From the NCBI GenBank assembly GCA_035547055.1, contig DASZVN010000090.1, positions 1 to 24,611 of the forward strand: a stretch of 24,611 nucleotides of DNA, written 5' to 3'. The stretch comes from DASZVN01 sp035547055. Lineage in GTDB: Bacteria > Pseudomonadota > Alphaproteobacteria > Rhizobiales > Methylopilaceae. Within the stretch, counting starts at the first letter, position 1. Each line of letters starts with the position of its first letter. The notes beneath the pieces were generated by a model. That model was not told the origin of the DNA. It searched no databases and saw nothing but the letters and a program-made list of their open reading frames with translations. This document shows, piece by piece, positions 15,836 to 23,434 of this stretch. A program made the translations under genes and the position numbers.

Positions 15836-17026
15836 TCACCGGTCGATCTCCCCGAAGACGATGTCGAGCGAGCCGATCACGGCGGTCACGTCGGCCAGCA
15901 TGTGGCCGCGGGTGAGGAAATCCATTGCCGACAGATGGACGAAGCTCGGCGCCCGGATCTTGCAACGATAGGGCTTGTTGGAGCCATCGGCGACGAGATA
16001 GACGCCGAACTCGCCCTTGGGCGCCTCCACCGCGGCGTAGACCTCGCCCTCGGGGACGTGGAAGCCCTCGGTGTAGAGCTTGAAGTGGTGGATCAGCGAC
16101 TCCATCGAGCGCTTCATCTCGGCGCGATGGGGCGGCACGATCTTGTTGTCGACCGAGGACACCGGCCCCTGCCCCTCCGGCGAGCGCAGCCGCTCGACGC
16201 ACTGCTTCATGATCCGGATCGACTGGCGCATCTCCTCCATGCGCACGAGGTAGCGGTCGTAGCAGTCGCCGTGATGGGCGACCGGGATGTCGAACTCGAA
16301 CTCGGAATAGCACTCGTAGGGCTGGGCGCGGCGGAGATCCCAGGCCATGCCGGCGCTGCGGACCATCGGGCCGGAGAAGCCCCAGCCCCAGGCCTCCTCG
16401 GCGCTGACGACGCCGATCCCGGCGAGGCGCTGCTTCAGGATGCGGTTGCCGGTGATGAGGACGTCGAGGTCGTCGAGCACCTTGAGGCAGGGGTCGCAGA
16501 ACGCCCAGATGTCGTCGATCAGCTCGGGCGGCAGGTCCTGGTGCACGCCGCCGGGGCGGAAATAGGCGGCGTGGAGCCGGGCGCCCGACGCCCGCTCGTA
16601 GAACACCATCAGCTTCTCGCGCTCCTCGAAGCCCCACAGCGGCGGGGTGAGCGCGCCGACGTCCATCGCGAAGGTGGTGACGTTGAGGAGGTGGTTCAGC
16701 ACCCGCCCGATCTCGGCGTAGAGCACGCGGATGAGCTGGCCGCGCCGTGGCACCTCGAGGCCGAGGAGCTTCTCCACCGCGAGGCAGAAGGCGTGCTCCT
16801 GGTTCATCGGCGCGACATAGTCGAGCCGGTCGAAATAGGGCACGGCCTGGAGATAGGTCTTGTACTCGATCAGCTTCTCGGTGCCGCGGTGGAGCAGCCC
16901 GATATGCGGGTCGACCCGCTCGACCACCTCGCCGTCGAGCTCCAGCACGAGGCGCAAGACGCCATGCGCCGCCGGGTGCTGCGGCCCGAAATTGATCGTG
17001 AAGTTGCGGAGGTCGTGCTCAGCCAT
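15836..17026 (-). CDS. nuoD: NADH-quinone oxidoreductase subunit D
   Basis: A 396-residue 49-kDa-type subunit, related to the large subunit of NiFe hydrogenases, which forms the quinone-reduction site together with NuoB. NFGPQHPAAHGVLRLVLELDGE (residues 12-33), the GLLHRGTEKLIEYKTY segment and YFDRLDYV are family signatures. The C-terminus ends with the conserved VIGSLDIVFGEIDR. It is a separate protein, not fused to NuoC. Length is normal. The ATG at 17026-17024 lies 3 bp after the nuoC stop, implying coupled translation. Confidence 0.97.
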   Translation of the reverse strand: MAEHDLRNFTINFGPQHPAAHGVLRLVLELDGEVVERVDPHIGLLHRGTEKLIEYKTYLQAVPYFDRLDYVAPMNQEHAFCLAVEKLLGLEVPRRGQLIRVLYAEIGRVLNHLLNVTTFAMDVGALTPPLWGFEEREKLMVFYERASGARLHAAYFRPGGVHQDLPPELIDDIWAFCDPCLKVLDDLDVLITGNRILKQRLAGIGVVSAEEAWGWGFSGPMVRSAGMAWDLRRAQPYECYSEFEFDIPVAHHGDCYDRYLVRMEEMRQSIRIMKQCVERLRSPEGQGPVSSVDNKIVPPHRAEMKRSMESLIHHFKLYTEGFHVPEGEVYAAVEAPKGEFGVYLVADGSNKPYRCKIRAPSFVHLSAMDFLTRGHMLADVTAVIGSLDIVFGEIDR

Positions 17027-17029
17027 CGA

Positions 17030-17638
17030 CTACTGGCCTTTGTCCGCTTTTTCGTCGCCGGGAAGCACGTAATCCGTGCCTTCCCAGGGCGACATGAAAT
17101 CGAAGCTTCGGAACTCCTGCGTCAGCCGTACCGGCTCGTAGACGACGCGCTTCTGCACGTCGTCGTAGCGGACTTCCACAAACCCTGTCAGCGGGAAGTC
17201 CTTTCTGAGCGGATGGCCCTCGAAGCCGTAGTCGGTGAGGATGCGGCGCAGATCCGGGTGGCCGGAGAACAGCACGCCATAGAGGTCGTAGGCCTCGCGC
17301 TCGAACCAGTCGGCGGCGGGATAGAGGCCGGCGGCGCTCGGCACCTGGGCGACCTCGTCGGCCTGGAGCTTGACGCGGATGCGCTGGTTCCGGCGCGGCG
17401 ACAGCAGGTGATAGACCACGTCGAAGCGCTGCTCGCGCTCGGGATAGTCGACCGCGCAGATGTCGATCAGGCACCAGAACAGGCAGCGGTCGTCGCCCTG
17501 GAGGAATTTCAGCACGTCGAGGATACGCTCGGCCGTGGTCTCGACCGTCAGCTCGCCGAGCTTGACCGAGCACGCGCGGACCGCATCGCCCAGCGAGGCC
17601 GCGATGTCGTGGCCGAGCGCCTGCAACGCCTCGTCCAT
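17030..17638 (-). CDS. nuoC: NADH-quinone oxidoreductase subunit C
   Basis: A 202-residue 30-kDa-type subunit of the connecting module, structural and without cofactor. The signature WFEREAYDLYGVLFSGHPDLRRILTDYGFEGHPLRKDFPLTGFVEVRYDD occupies roughly residues 111-160. The N-terminal part (QALGHDIAAS...) is variable, as usual. The ATG at 17638-17636 lies 9 bp after the nuoB stop, and nuoD starts 3 bp after its own stop, so nuoABCD form a compact translational unit. Confidence 0.96.
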   Translation of the reverse strand: MDEALQALGHDIAASLGDAVRACSVKLGELTVETTAERILDVLKFLQGDDRCLFWCLIDICAVDYPEREQRFDVVYHLLSPRRNQRIRVKLQADEVAQVPSAAGLYPAADWFEREAYDLYGVLFSGHPDLRRILTDYGFEGHPLRKDFPLTGFVEVRYDDVQKRVVYEPVRLTQEFRSFDFMSPWEGTDYVLPGDEKADKGQ

Positions 17639-17647
17639 CGCCGCTCC

Positions 17648-18229
17648 TCAGCGCTCGATCGTGCCGGTGCGGCGGATCTTCCGCTGCAGGAGCAGGATGC
17701 CGTAGAGCAGCGCCTCCGCGCTCGGCGGGCAGCCGGGCACATAAACGTCGACCGGGATGATGCGGTCGCAGCCGCGCACCACCGAATAGGAGTAGTGGTA
17801 ATAGCCGCCGCCGTTGGCGCACGAACCCATCGAGATGACGTAGCGCGGCTCCGGCATCTGGTCGTAGATCTTGCGGAGCGCGGGCGCCATCTTGTTGCAG
17901 AGCGTGCCGGCGATGATGATCAGGTCCGACTGGCGCGGCGAGCCGCGCGGCGCGACGCCGAAGCGCTCGGCATCGTAGCGCGGCATCGCCATCTGGATCA
18001 TCTCGACCGCGCAGCACGCGAGGCCGAACGTCATGAACATCAGCGAGCCGGTGCGCGCCCAGGTGACGACGTCGTCGACCGAGCTCAGGAGGAAGCCCTT
18101 GTCCGACAGCTCGCGGTTGACGTTGGCGAAGAACGGATCGTCGGCGCCGGCCAGCTTGCCGGTGCGCGGGTCGACGATGCCGCGGGGCGCAGGGGCGACG
18201 GCCGTCTGGTGGACGGGGCTCAATCCCAT
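17648..18229 (-). CDS. nuoB: NADH-quinone oxidoreductase subunit B (cluster N2)
   Basis: A 193-residue subunit that binds the terminal [4Fe-4S] cluster N2, which hands electrons to quinone. The ligands are the adjacent pair C72-C73 (FGLACCAVEMIQ), C137 (MGSCANGGG) and C167 (VPGCPPSAEAL). The frame is open well upstream into nuoA. I chose the ATG at 18229-18227 because MGLSPVHQTAVAPAPRGIVDP resembles the variable N-termini of homologues and it overlaps the nuoA stop by 10 bp. nuoC follows after 9 bp. Confidence 0.96.
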   Translation of the reverse strand: MGLSPVHQTAVAPAPRGIVDPRTGKLAGADDPFFANVNRELSDKGFLLSSVDDVVTWARTGSLMFMTFGLACCAVEMIQMAMPRYDAERFGVAPRGSPRQSDLIIIAGTLCNKMAPALRKIYDQMPEPRYVISMGSCANGGGYYHYSYSVVRGCDRIIPVDVYVPGCPPSAEALLYGILLLQRKIRRTGTIER

Positions 18230-18585
18230 TCCAGCGCTCCCTTCTTCCACTCGTAGACGAAGCCGACGGTGAGCACGCCGAGGAACACCACCATCGACCA
18301 GAAGCCGAACACCCCGACCTTGCCGAAGGAGACCGCCCACGGGACCAGGAAGGCGACCTCGAGGTCGAAGATGATGAAGAGGATGGCGACGAGGTAGTAG
18401 CGCACGTCGAACTTCATGCGGGCGTCGCCGAAGGCGTCGAAGCCGCATTCGTAGGCCGAGAGCTTCTCGGGATCGGGCCGGCGGATCGCGACCAGGAACG
18501 GCGCGATCAGGAGCGCGAGCCCGATCGCTGCGGCGACGCCGACGAAGATGACCAGCGCCATGTAGTGGGACAGGAAATCGCTCAT
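18220..18585 (-). CDS. nuoA: NADH-quinone oxidoreductase subunit A
   Basis: A 121-residue three-helix subunit (ND3 equivalent) at the junction of the two arms. The loop carries the conserved PDPEKLSAYECGFDAFGDARMKFDVRYYL (residues 38-65), including C47, the cysteine whose exposure reports the enzyme's conformational state in homologues. FDLEVAFLVPWA and the C-terminal YEWKKGALEW are typical. The frame extends 26 codons further upstream, but MSDFLSHYMALVIFVGV from the ATG at 18585-18583 gives the usual length. It is the first gene of the operon and lies divergent from the substrate-binding protein gene. Confidence 0.96.
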   Translation of the reverse strand: MSDFLSHYMALVIFVGVAAAIGLALLIAPFLVAIRRPDPEKLSAYECGFDAFGDARMKFDVRYYLVAILFIIFDLEVAFLVPWAVSFGKVGVFGFWSMVVFLGVLTVGFVYEWKKGALEWD

Positions 18586-18642
18586 GCCGCGATGCTCTTT
18601 CGTCGCGCCCCGGGGAAGGAGCCGTCCCGTATCCGATATGGG

Positions 18643-18672
18643 GCCGGCGGGCTCGCCCGCCAACCCGCCGGC
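18643..18672 (-). promoter_or_regulatory. Overlapping inverted repeats in the presumed nuo leader
   Basis: Bases 43-51 (GCCGGCGGG) pair perfectly with 64-72 (CCCGCCGGC) around a 12-base loop, counting from 18600. Part of the same arm (18646-18651) can instead pair with 18656-18661 (CCCGCC) around a 4-base loop. The two folds exclude each other. They lie between the candidate promoter and the nuoA start. High G+C makes chance pairing possible, so a regulatory role is only a suggestion. Confidence 0.3.
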
Positions 18673-18704
18673 GGCGGACCGCCCCCGGATCGGGCGAGCG
18701 GAGG

Positions 18705-18732
18705 CTTATCCCAAGCGCGCGCGGCGGCGCAA
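18705..18732 (-). promoter_or_regulatory. Candidate sigma-70-type promoter for nuoA-N
   Basis: On the minus strand, TTGCGC (18732-18727) is followed after 16 bases by GATAAG (18710-18705). This is the best -35/-10-like pair I could find upstream of nuoA. It would place the transcript start near 18698 and give a leader of about 110 bases. The match is partial and untested. Confidence 0.35.
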
Positions 18733-18784
18733 GCCGTGATTGGAATGTTTCCGCCTTGGCGGAGGGGCGCGCGTCCCTTGTAGG

Positions 18785-18807
18785 GCGGGCGTGCACGGCA
18801 TGCCCGC
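18785..18807. repeat. Hairpin upstream of the substrate-binding protein gene
   Basis: GCGGGCGTGC (18785-18794) and GCATGCCCGC (18798-18807) form a 10-bp stem with one G-T pair and a 3-base loop. It resembles the stem at 20168-20197 in having a GGGC arm outside and TGC/GCA inside. It lies 127 bp before the start codon and may be in the 5' leader of the plus-strand gene. Confidence 0.5.
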
Positions 18808-18934
18808 GTCGCGGGCAGCGGCAATGCCGAAGTCACCCCGGGGATCCGAAGCGGTTGACCACGGCGGCGCGCGGGGTGCAAAGCACGCCCGCGACTCAAC
18901 CAAGACGCGGCGGAGCGCCGCCCGGGAGGACAGG

Positions 18935-20152
18935 ATGCGATTCGCGTTCCGCGCGGCAGCCCTTGCCGCCGCCGCCACGGCGGCTCTCGCCACCCCCGCC
19001 TCGGCCAAGACGATCAAGGTCGGCCTCATCGCCCCCTTCTCCGGCCCGGCCTCGATCTACGGCGAGGACTGGGCGGCGGCGATCCAGGTCTTCCAGAAGC
19101 TCTACGGCGACAGCGTCGACGGCAACAAGGTCGAGATCATCAAGCGCGACATCCCCGGCCCCGACCCGCTGAAGGTCCGCGCGCTGGCGCAGGAGCTGGT
19201 GGTCAAGGAGGGCGTGCAATATCTCGCCGGCCTGGTCTACAGCCCCAACGCGCTCGCGCTCGGCGCCTTCGCCAACCAGGCTAAGGTGCCGATCGTCATC
19301 TTCAACGCCGCGACCTCCTCGATCATCGACAAGTCGCAATATTTCCTGCGCACCTCCTACACGCTGCCGCAGATCTCGGCGCCGGAGGCGATCTACGCCC
19401 TGAACAAGGGCTACAAGAAGATGGTCTCGATGGTCTCGGACTACGCGCCCGGCTGGGACGCCGAGAAGACCTTCGTCGACACCTTCGAGAAGAACGGCGG
19501 CAAGGTCGTCGCCAAGATCCGGGTGCCGCTCTCGACCACCGACTTCGTGCCCTACCTGCAGCGGGCCAAGGCGGCCGATCCCGACGCCATCTTCGGCTTC
19601 ATGCCGGGCGGCGGGCCGACCTTCGAGCTTCTCACCGCCTACAACAACAGCGGCATGCGCGGGAAGATCCCCTATCTCGGCCAGGGCGAGACCAACGAGG
19701 TCTACCTGCCGAAATACGGCGACGGCGTCGTCGGCCTGACCACGGTGTTCTTCTACTCGGCGGCGCACAGGAGCGCCGAGAACGACGCCTTCAAGAAGGC
19801 GCTGCACGAGATCGACCCTAAGGCGGTCGACAACAATTATTTCGCCTGCGCCATGGACGGGATGCACGTCATCTACGCGATGATCCACGCCACCCATGGC
19901 GAGAAGGACGGCGACAAGGCGATCGCCGCGGCCAAGGGCCTCAAGTGGGAGAGCATCCGCGGCGCGGTCTCGATCGACCCCAAGACGCGCGACTTCATCC
20001 AGCCGGTCGAGGTGCGCGAGGTCGAGAAGGACCCCAAGACCGGGGCGCTCTACAACAAGGAGATCGAGGTCTTCCCGGCCCAGCCGGACTACGGCCGCCC
20101 CGGCACGCCGCTGCCGACCGTGGCCAGCCTGAAGCCGGTGATCCTGAAGTAG
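18935..20152 (+). CDS. ABC transporter substrate-binding protein (branched-chain amino acid type)
   Basis: A 405-residue periplasmic binding protein of the LivK/Peripla_BP_6 type, which captures a small ligand for an ABC importer. A signal peptide is clear: MRFAFR, a hydrophobic Ala-rich core, then ASA before K25. The mature protein opens KTIKVGLIAPFSGPASIYGEDW, the usual first strand of this fold, and later has YFLRTSYTLPQI and FGFMPGGGPTFELL. The start at 18935 is favoured over upstream codons because GGGAGGA lies 4 bases before it and the signal peptide begins there. The ligand cannot be deduced; homologues take amino acids, amides, urea or aromatic acids. No permease or ATPase gene is adjacent. 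It is divergent from nuoA and convergent with the DCC gene. Confidence 0.9.
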   Translation: MRFAFRAAALAAAATAALATPASAKTIKVGLIAPFSGPASIYGEDWAAAIQVFQKLYGDSVDGNKVEIIKRDIPGPDPLKVRALAQELVVKEGVQYLAGLVYSPNALALGAFANQAKVPIVIFNAATSSIIDKSQYFLRTSYTLPQISAPEAIYALNKGYKKMVSMVSDYAPGWDAEKTFVDTFEKNGGKVVAKIRVPLSTTDFVPYLQRAKAADPDAIFGFMPGGGPTFELLTAYNNSGMRGKIPYLGQGETNEVYLPKYGDGVVGLTTVFFYSAAHRSAENDAFKKALHEIDPKAVDNNYFACAMDGMHVIYAMIHATHGEKDGDKAIAAAKGLKWESIRGAVSIDPKTRDFIQPVEVREVEKDPKTGALYNKEIEVFPAQPDYGRPGTPLPTVASLKPVILK

Positions 20153-20167
20153 GCGCCCGCCTCTGGT

Positions 20168-20197
20168 CGGGTGGGCCTGCGATGCAATGCCCACCCG
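20168..20197. terminator. Hairpin between convergent genes, possible bidirectional terminator
   Basis: CGGGTGGGC (20168-20176) and GCCCACCCG (20189-20197) form a perfect 9-bp stem. The 12-base loop can extend it with TGC/GCA (20178-20180 with 20184-20186). It lies 15 bp after the substrate-binding gene stop and about 50 bp after the end of the DCC gene on the other strand. No T-run follows, so it may be a transcript-stabilising or repeat hairpin instead. Confidence 0.4.
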
Positions 20198-20248
20198 GCG
20201 AACCCGCCGACACGCGCTCGCCTCGACCCTGCGACAATTGGTGAGGCG

Positions 20249-20629
20249 TCAGAGCGGCGGCCGTCCGAGGACGCGGAGCGTCAGGTTCCGCACCCCGCGC
20301 ATGCCCGGATAGAGCAGCCGCGTCAGCCGCGGATGGCGGAAGACCACGTAGGCGAGGCGGTTGAAGAACCCCGCGCGCGTCGACATCAGCGCCAGCCAGT
20401 GGACCGCGTCCGCGCCGTAGAACCGGCCGGCTCCCGCCGTCACCAGCATCCCCGCGTTGAGGTCGAAGCCGGCGGCGTCGGCGAGCGCCGGGGCGCCCGA
20501 GCGCGCATCGACGAGCCGCACCTCCCCCGCCGCCGCCCGGAGCCGCACCAGGCCCACATAGGCCGAGCAGAACGGGCATTGCCCGTCATAGAAGATCGTG
20601 ACCGGCTGGGTCGCGGCGCCCTCGCTCAC
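20249..20629 (-). CDS. DCC-family (DUF393) thiol-disulfide oxidoreductase-like protein
   Basis: A 126-residue protein of the DCC/DUF393 family. The defining motif is near the N-terminus: FYDGQCPFCSAYV with D15, C18 and C21 (D-x2-C-x2-C). Members look thioredoxin-like and are predicted redox proteins, but physiological substrates are not established. The C-terminal FFNRLAYVVFRHPRLTRLLYPGMRGVRNLTLRVLG is a typical second conserved half. The start is GTG at 20629-20627, preceded 6 bases away by GGGAGA; no ATG lies between it and the motif. It runs toward the substrate-binding gene and is 96 bp downstream of the lipoprotein gene. Confidence 0.85.
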   Translation of the reverse strand: MSEGAATQPVTIFYDGQCPFCSAYVGLVRLRAAAGEVRLVDARSGAPALADAAGFDLNAGMLVTAGAGRFYGADAVHWLALMSTRAGFFNRLAYVVFRHPRLTRLLYPGMRGVRNLTLRVLGRPPL

Positions 20630-20725
20630 CTTGGCTCTCCCGGCGCCCTCACGGGCGCGGCCTGCGACCCTAGCGCGGCGGGGTAAAGAAAGCGCTCGAA
20701 AACGCCGCGGGATTGCCGGGGAGGC

Positions 20726-21157
20726 TCAGGTGTTGGCGGCCTTGTTCACCCGCACCCACGTCCCGTCGGGCTTGCGGCAGGCGGTGCCCGGCACCGAGCG
20801 CGGGCGGCTGTCGAGATAGATGGTGTGGTCGAAGGCGCGGCAGCGGTCGTTGCCGGCGATCGCGACGGCGGGGCCGGCGGTCACCGTGCCAAAGAAATGG
20901 CCCTCCGACCAGGTCACCGGCGTGCCGGCCGGCGCGGTCTCGAGCGCGCGGAGCTGGGCCGCCGCCGCGGTGAGGCGAGCGGCCGCATTGAGCGGCTTGG
21001 CGACACGGCGGTCGAGGAAATCGTCGGGCTCGCCGGCGACGCTCGCCACCATCTCGGCAGCGCTGGTGCCGATGGTCGAGCCGAGGCTCCTGGTCTCGGC
21101 ACAGCCGGCCAGCCCCGCCGCCAGAAGCCCGGCTCCGGCAAGCCAGATCGAACGCAT
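20726..21157 (-). CDS. Surface-antigen-type outer-membrane lipoprotein
   Basis: A 143-residue predicted lipoprotein. The lipobox LAGC (residues 16-19) follows a hydrophobic signal, and Ala at +2 favours the outer membrane. The second half, VTWSEGHFFGTVTAGP and CRAFDHTIYLDSRPRSVPGTACRKPDGTWVRVN, resembles the conserved C-terminal part of alphaproteobacterial 17-kDa/RT0821-type surface antigens, whose role is unknown. Two cysteines in this part could form a disulfide. GGAGAGGGGG stands just before the ATG. It starts 27 bp after the sensor kinase stop on the same strand, so it may be co-transcribed with the two-component genes. Confidence 0.75.
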   Translation of the reverse strand: MRSIWLAGAGLLAAGLAGCAETRSLGSTIGTSAAEMVASVAGEPDDFLDRRVAKPLNAAARLTAAAAQLRALETAPAGTPVTWSEGHFFGTVTAGPAVAIAGNDRCRAFDHTIYLDSRPRSVPGTACRKPDGTWVRVNKAANT

Positions 21158-21184
21158 GATCCCCCTCTCCGCCCGGCGCCGCGG

Positions 21185-22540
21185 TCAGGCCGCCGGCAGG
21201 CTGAGCGCCGTGCGGAGCCCTCCGGCCGGCGCCACCGCCAGCGTCAGCGTGCCGCCATAAAGCGCCGCGAGGTCGGAGACAATGGCGAGGCCGAGGCCGG
21301 AGCCGGGCTTGGTCTCGTCGAGGCGCTTGCCGCGCTGCGCCACGGCGTCGCGCTCGGCAGCCGGCAGGCCCGGACCGTCGTCGTCGACCACGATCGAGAA
21401 GGCGCGGCGCTGGTCGGCCTCCTCGGCCGCGGCGACCTCGATCGAGACCCGGCCGGCAGCCCATTTGCAAGCGTTGTCGACGAGGTTGCCCACCATTTCC
21501 TCGAGGTCCTGGCGCTCGCCGCGAAAGCGCGCCGGGGCGAGCTTGATGTCGAGCGCCGGGCAGCGTTCCCCATGGATCTTCTCCATCGTGCGGGCCAGCG
21601 CCTCGACCACCGGGCCGACCTCGGTAACGCCGACCACGGCCGGCACGCCGGCGGCGATGCGGGCGCGGCGGAGGTGGTGGTCGATCTGCTCGCGCATGAT
21701 CTCGACCTGCTCGCGCACCTTTCCGGCAAACGGGCCCGACGCCGCCGTGGCCTCGTTGGCGATCACCGAGAGCGGCGTCTTCAGGCCATGGGCGAGGTTG
21801 CCGACCTGGGTGCGGGCGCGCTCGACGACGCCCTTGTTGGATTCGAGGAGGTCGTTGATCTCGCGGGCGAGCGGGGCGATCTCGCGCGGCGCCGCCTGGG
21901 AGATGCGCTCCGCCGTGCCGGCGCGGATCGCGGCGATCTCGCGCGAGATGCGCCCGAGCGGGCGGAGGCCATAGGCGATCTGCAGGGTCGCCGCGGCGAC
22001 GAGGCCGACGCCGAGCAGGAGGAACGCGATCAGGATGGTGGTGTCGAAGCTCTGGGCGTCGTCGGCGATGCTGCCGGCGTCGGCCGCGACCGCCACGACG
22101 AAGCGGCCCTCATCGCCGAGGTCGATCACCCGCTCGACCTGGCGGAGCTCGCCGCCGTCGGGGCCGTCGACATAGGCCTCGCGGGTCGGCGCCTGGTCCT
22201 TGTCGGGGTCGCTCGCGATGAGGAGCGGCAGCGAGCGGTCGAACAGCGAGCGCGACACCCGGACCGGCTTGCCGTCCGGCGTCGCGATCTGCCAGTACCA
22301 ACCCGACAGCGGCAGGTCGAAGCGCGGCTCGCCGAGGGCCAAGGTCGACCAGTCCTCGTCGTGGCGCACCAGCTCGGCCACCAGCGCTTTGAGATAGATG
22401 CCGAGCCGGGCGTCGAAGTTCTGCTCGAGCGAATTCCTGTAGATCGAGGCCAGCACGAAGCCCGCGATCGCCAGCACCACCGCGCTCCACAGCGCCGCCG
22501 CGACGAACAGGCGCGAGGCCAGCGAGGCATTGCGCATCAT
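21185..22540 (-). CDS. Sensor histidine kinase, PhoQ/FeuQ-like
   Basis: A 451-residue inner-membrane sensor kinase. A helix at about residues 11-33, a periplasmic sensor region (about 34-167) and a second helix (about 168-190) are followed by a HAMP-like linker. The H-box NLAHGLKTPLSV holds the phosphorylatable H251; the HGLKTPL form is typical of PhoQ-like kinases. The ATPase has N356 (LVDNACKW), D387-x-G-x-G (DDDGPGL) and the GSGLGLAIV lid (413-421). The frame is open far upstream. I chose the ATG at 22540, which overlaps the regulator stop as ATGA; MRNASL one codon later is an alternative. The signal sensed is unknown; FeuQ homologues in rhizobia respond to envelope or osmotic conditions. 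Confidence 0.92.
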   Translation of the reverse strand: MMRNASLASRLFVAAALWSAVVLAIAGFVLASIYRNSLEQNFDARLGIYLKALVAELVRHDEDWSTLALGEPRFDLPLSGWYWQIATPDGKPVRVSRSLFDRSLPLLIASDPDKDQAPTREAYVDGPDGGELRQVERVIDLGDEGRFVVAVAADAGSIADDAQSFDTTILIAFLLLGVGLVAAATLQIAYGLRPLGRISREIAAIRAGTAERISQAAPREIAPLAREINDLLESNKGVVERARTQVGNLAHGLKTPLSVIANEATAASGPFAGKVREQVEIMREQIDHHLRRARIAAGVPAVVGVTEVGPVVEALARTMEKIHGERCPALDIKLAPARFRGERQDLEEMVGNLVDNACKWAAGRVSIEVAAAEEADQRRAFSIVVDDDGPGLPAAERDAVAQRGKRLDETKPGSGLGLAIVSDLAALYGGTLTLAVAPAGGLRTALSLPAA

Positions 22541-23220
22541 GGCGGGGCGGGCGAAGCCTCGCTCGGCGCCATGGCGACATAGCCGAGGCCGCGCACGGTC
22601 TGCAGGATGTCGGCGCCAAGCTTCTTCCTGACGCGCCCGACGAAAACCTCGATGGTGTTGGAATCGCGGTCGAAATCCTGCTGGTAGAGGTGCTCGACCA
22701 GCTCGGTCCGCGACACCACCCGGCCCTGGTGGTGCATCAGGTAGGCGAGCAGGCGATACTCGTGCGAAGTCAGCTTCACCGGGGTGCCGTCGACGGTGAC
22801 GCGGCCGGAGCGGGTGTCGAGCCGGACCGGGCCGCAGACAAGGTCCGAGGTCGCCCGCCCGGCCGCACGGCGCATCAGGGCGCGCAGCCGCGCCAGCACC
22901 TCCTCCATGTGGAAGGGCTTGGCGACGTAGTCGTCGGCGCCGGCGTCGAAGCCCTGGACTTTGTCGGACCAACGGTCGCGCGCGGTGAGCAGCAGGACCG
23001 GCATCGTGCGCCCGGCGCGGCGCCACGCCTCGAGCACGCTGAGCCCGTCCATCTTGGGCAGGCCGATATCGAGCACGACCGCGTCGTAGGGCTCGGTCTC
23101 GCCAAGGAAATGGCCCTCCTCGCCGTCGGCGGCGCTGTCGACCGCATAGCCGGCATCGGCCAACGCTGCCCGCAATTGGCGATTGAGGTCCGGATCGTCC
23201 TCGACGACCAGCACGCGCAT
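22537..23220 (-). CDS. OmpR/PhoP-family response regulator, FeuP-like
   Basis: A 227-residue two-component regulator. The receiver domain has the acidic pair D8/D9, the phosphoacceptor D51 (VVLDIGLPKMDG), T79 and K101 (AKPF). TARDRWSDKVQGFDAGADDYVAKPFHMEEVLARLRAL is very like FeuP of rhizobia. The C-terminal winged helix (about 128-218) includes LTSHEYRLLAYLMHHQGRVVSRTELVEHLY and DSNTIEVFVGRVRKKLG, the DNA-recognition part. It overlaps the kinase start by ATGA. FeuP controls cyclic glucan export and envelope genes in Sinorhizobium; whether that holds here is inference. It is divergent from the WD40-like gene. Confidence 0.94.
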   Translation of the reverse strand: MRVLVVEDDPDLNRQLRAALADAGYAVDSAADGEEGHFLGETEPYDAVVLDIGLPKMDGLSVLEAWRRAGRTMPVLLLTARDRWSDKVQGFDAGADDYVAKPFHMEEVLARLRALMRRAAGRATSDLVCGPVRLDTRSGRVTVDGTPVKLTSHEYRLLAYLMHHQGRVVSRTELVEHLYQQDFDRDSNTIEVFVGRVRKKLGADILQTVRGLGYVAMAPSEASPAPP

Positions 23221-23352
23221 GGCGTCCAGCTCCCCGGCTGCGGCGTCGACCGCAGCGCTACCCCGACGGTGCGCCGATGTCCCATCGGATCATGGCGCAA
23301 GCGTGTCGTCCAGCCGAGCTGTCACGAAACCGATGGCGCACGAACGACCGGC

Positions 23353-23382
23353 TTGTCGCCGGCCTTTCGCCATTGGTAGTAT
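23353..23382 (+). promoter_or_regulatory. Candidate promoter for the WD40-like gene
   Basis: TTGTCG (23353-23358) is followed after 18 bases by TAGTAT (23377-23382), 52 bp before the preferred ATG. The stretch around it is noticeably more A+T-rich than the surrounding genes. The match is partial. Confidence 0.35.
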
Positions 23383-23434
23383 TCTTTGGGATCTGCCTGT
23401 TATGCGTGCATCTGCGGACCGGACGGAGCGAGCG

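Larger units (their letters stand above)
18586..18934. other. Divergent intergenic region between nuoA and the substrate-binding protein gene
   Basis: This 349-bp stretch has no credible gene; the open frames through it are upstream extensions of nuoA and of the plus-strand gene. It holds a possible nuo promoter (18705-18732), G+C-rich inverted repeats in the presumed nuo leader (18643-18672), a hairpin (18785-18807), and a Shine-Dalgarno GGGAGGA at 18924-18930 before the plus-strand ATG. Confidence 0.7.

Noticed and set aside
18230..18796. N-terminal extension of nuoB through nuoA and beyond
   Set aside because: It reads nuoA in another frame; NuoB homology and length fit a start at 18229.
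18855..18883. TTGACC at 18855-18860 as a -35 box for the substrate-binding protein gene
   Set aside because: At 16-18 bases downstream there is only G+C-rich sequence or GCAAAG; no acceptable -10 was found.
22541..23026. N-terminal extension of the sensor kinase into the response regulator
   Set aside because: The extra residues are a shifted frame of the regulator. The membrane helix and the ATGA overlap place the start at 22540.
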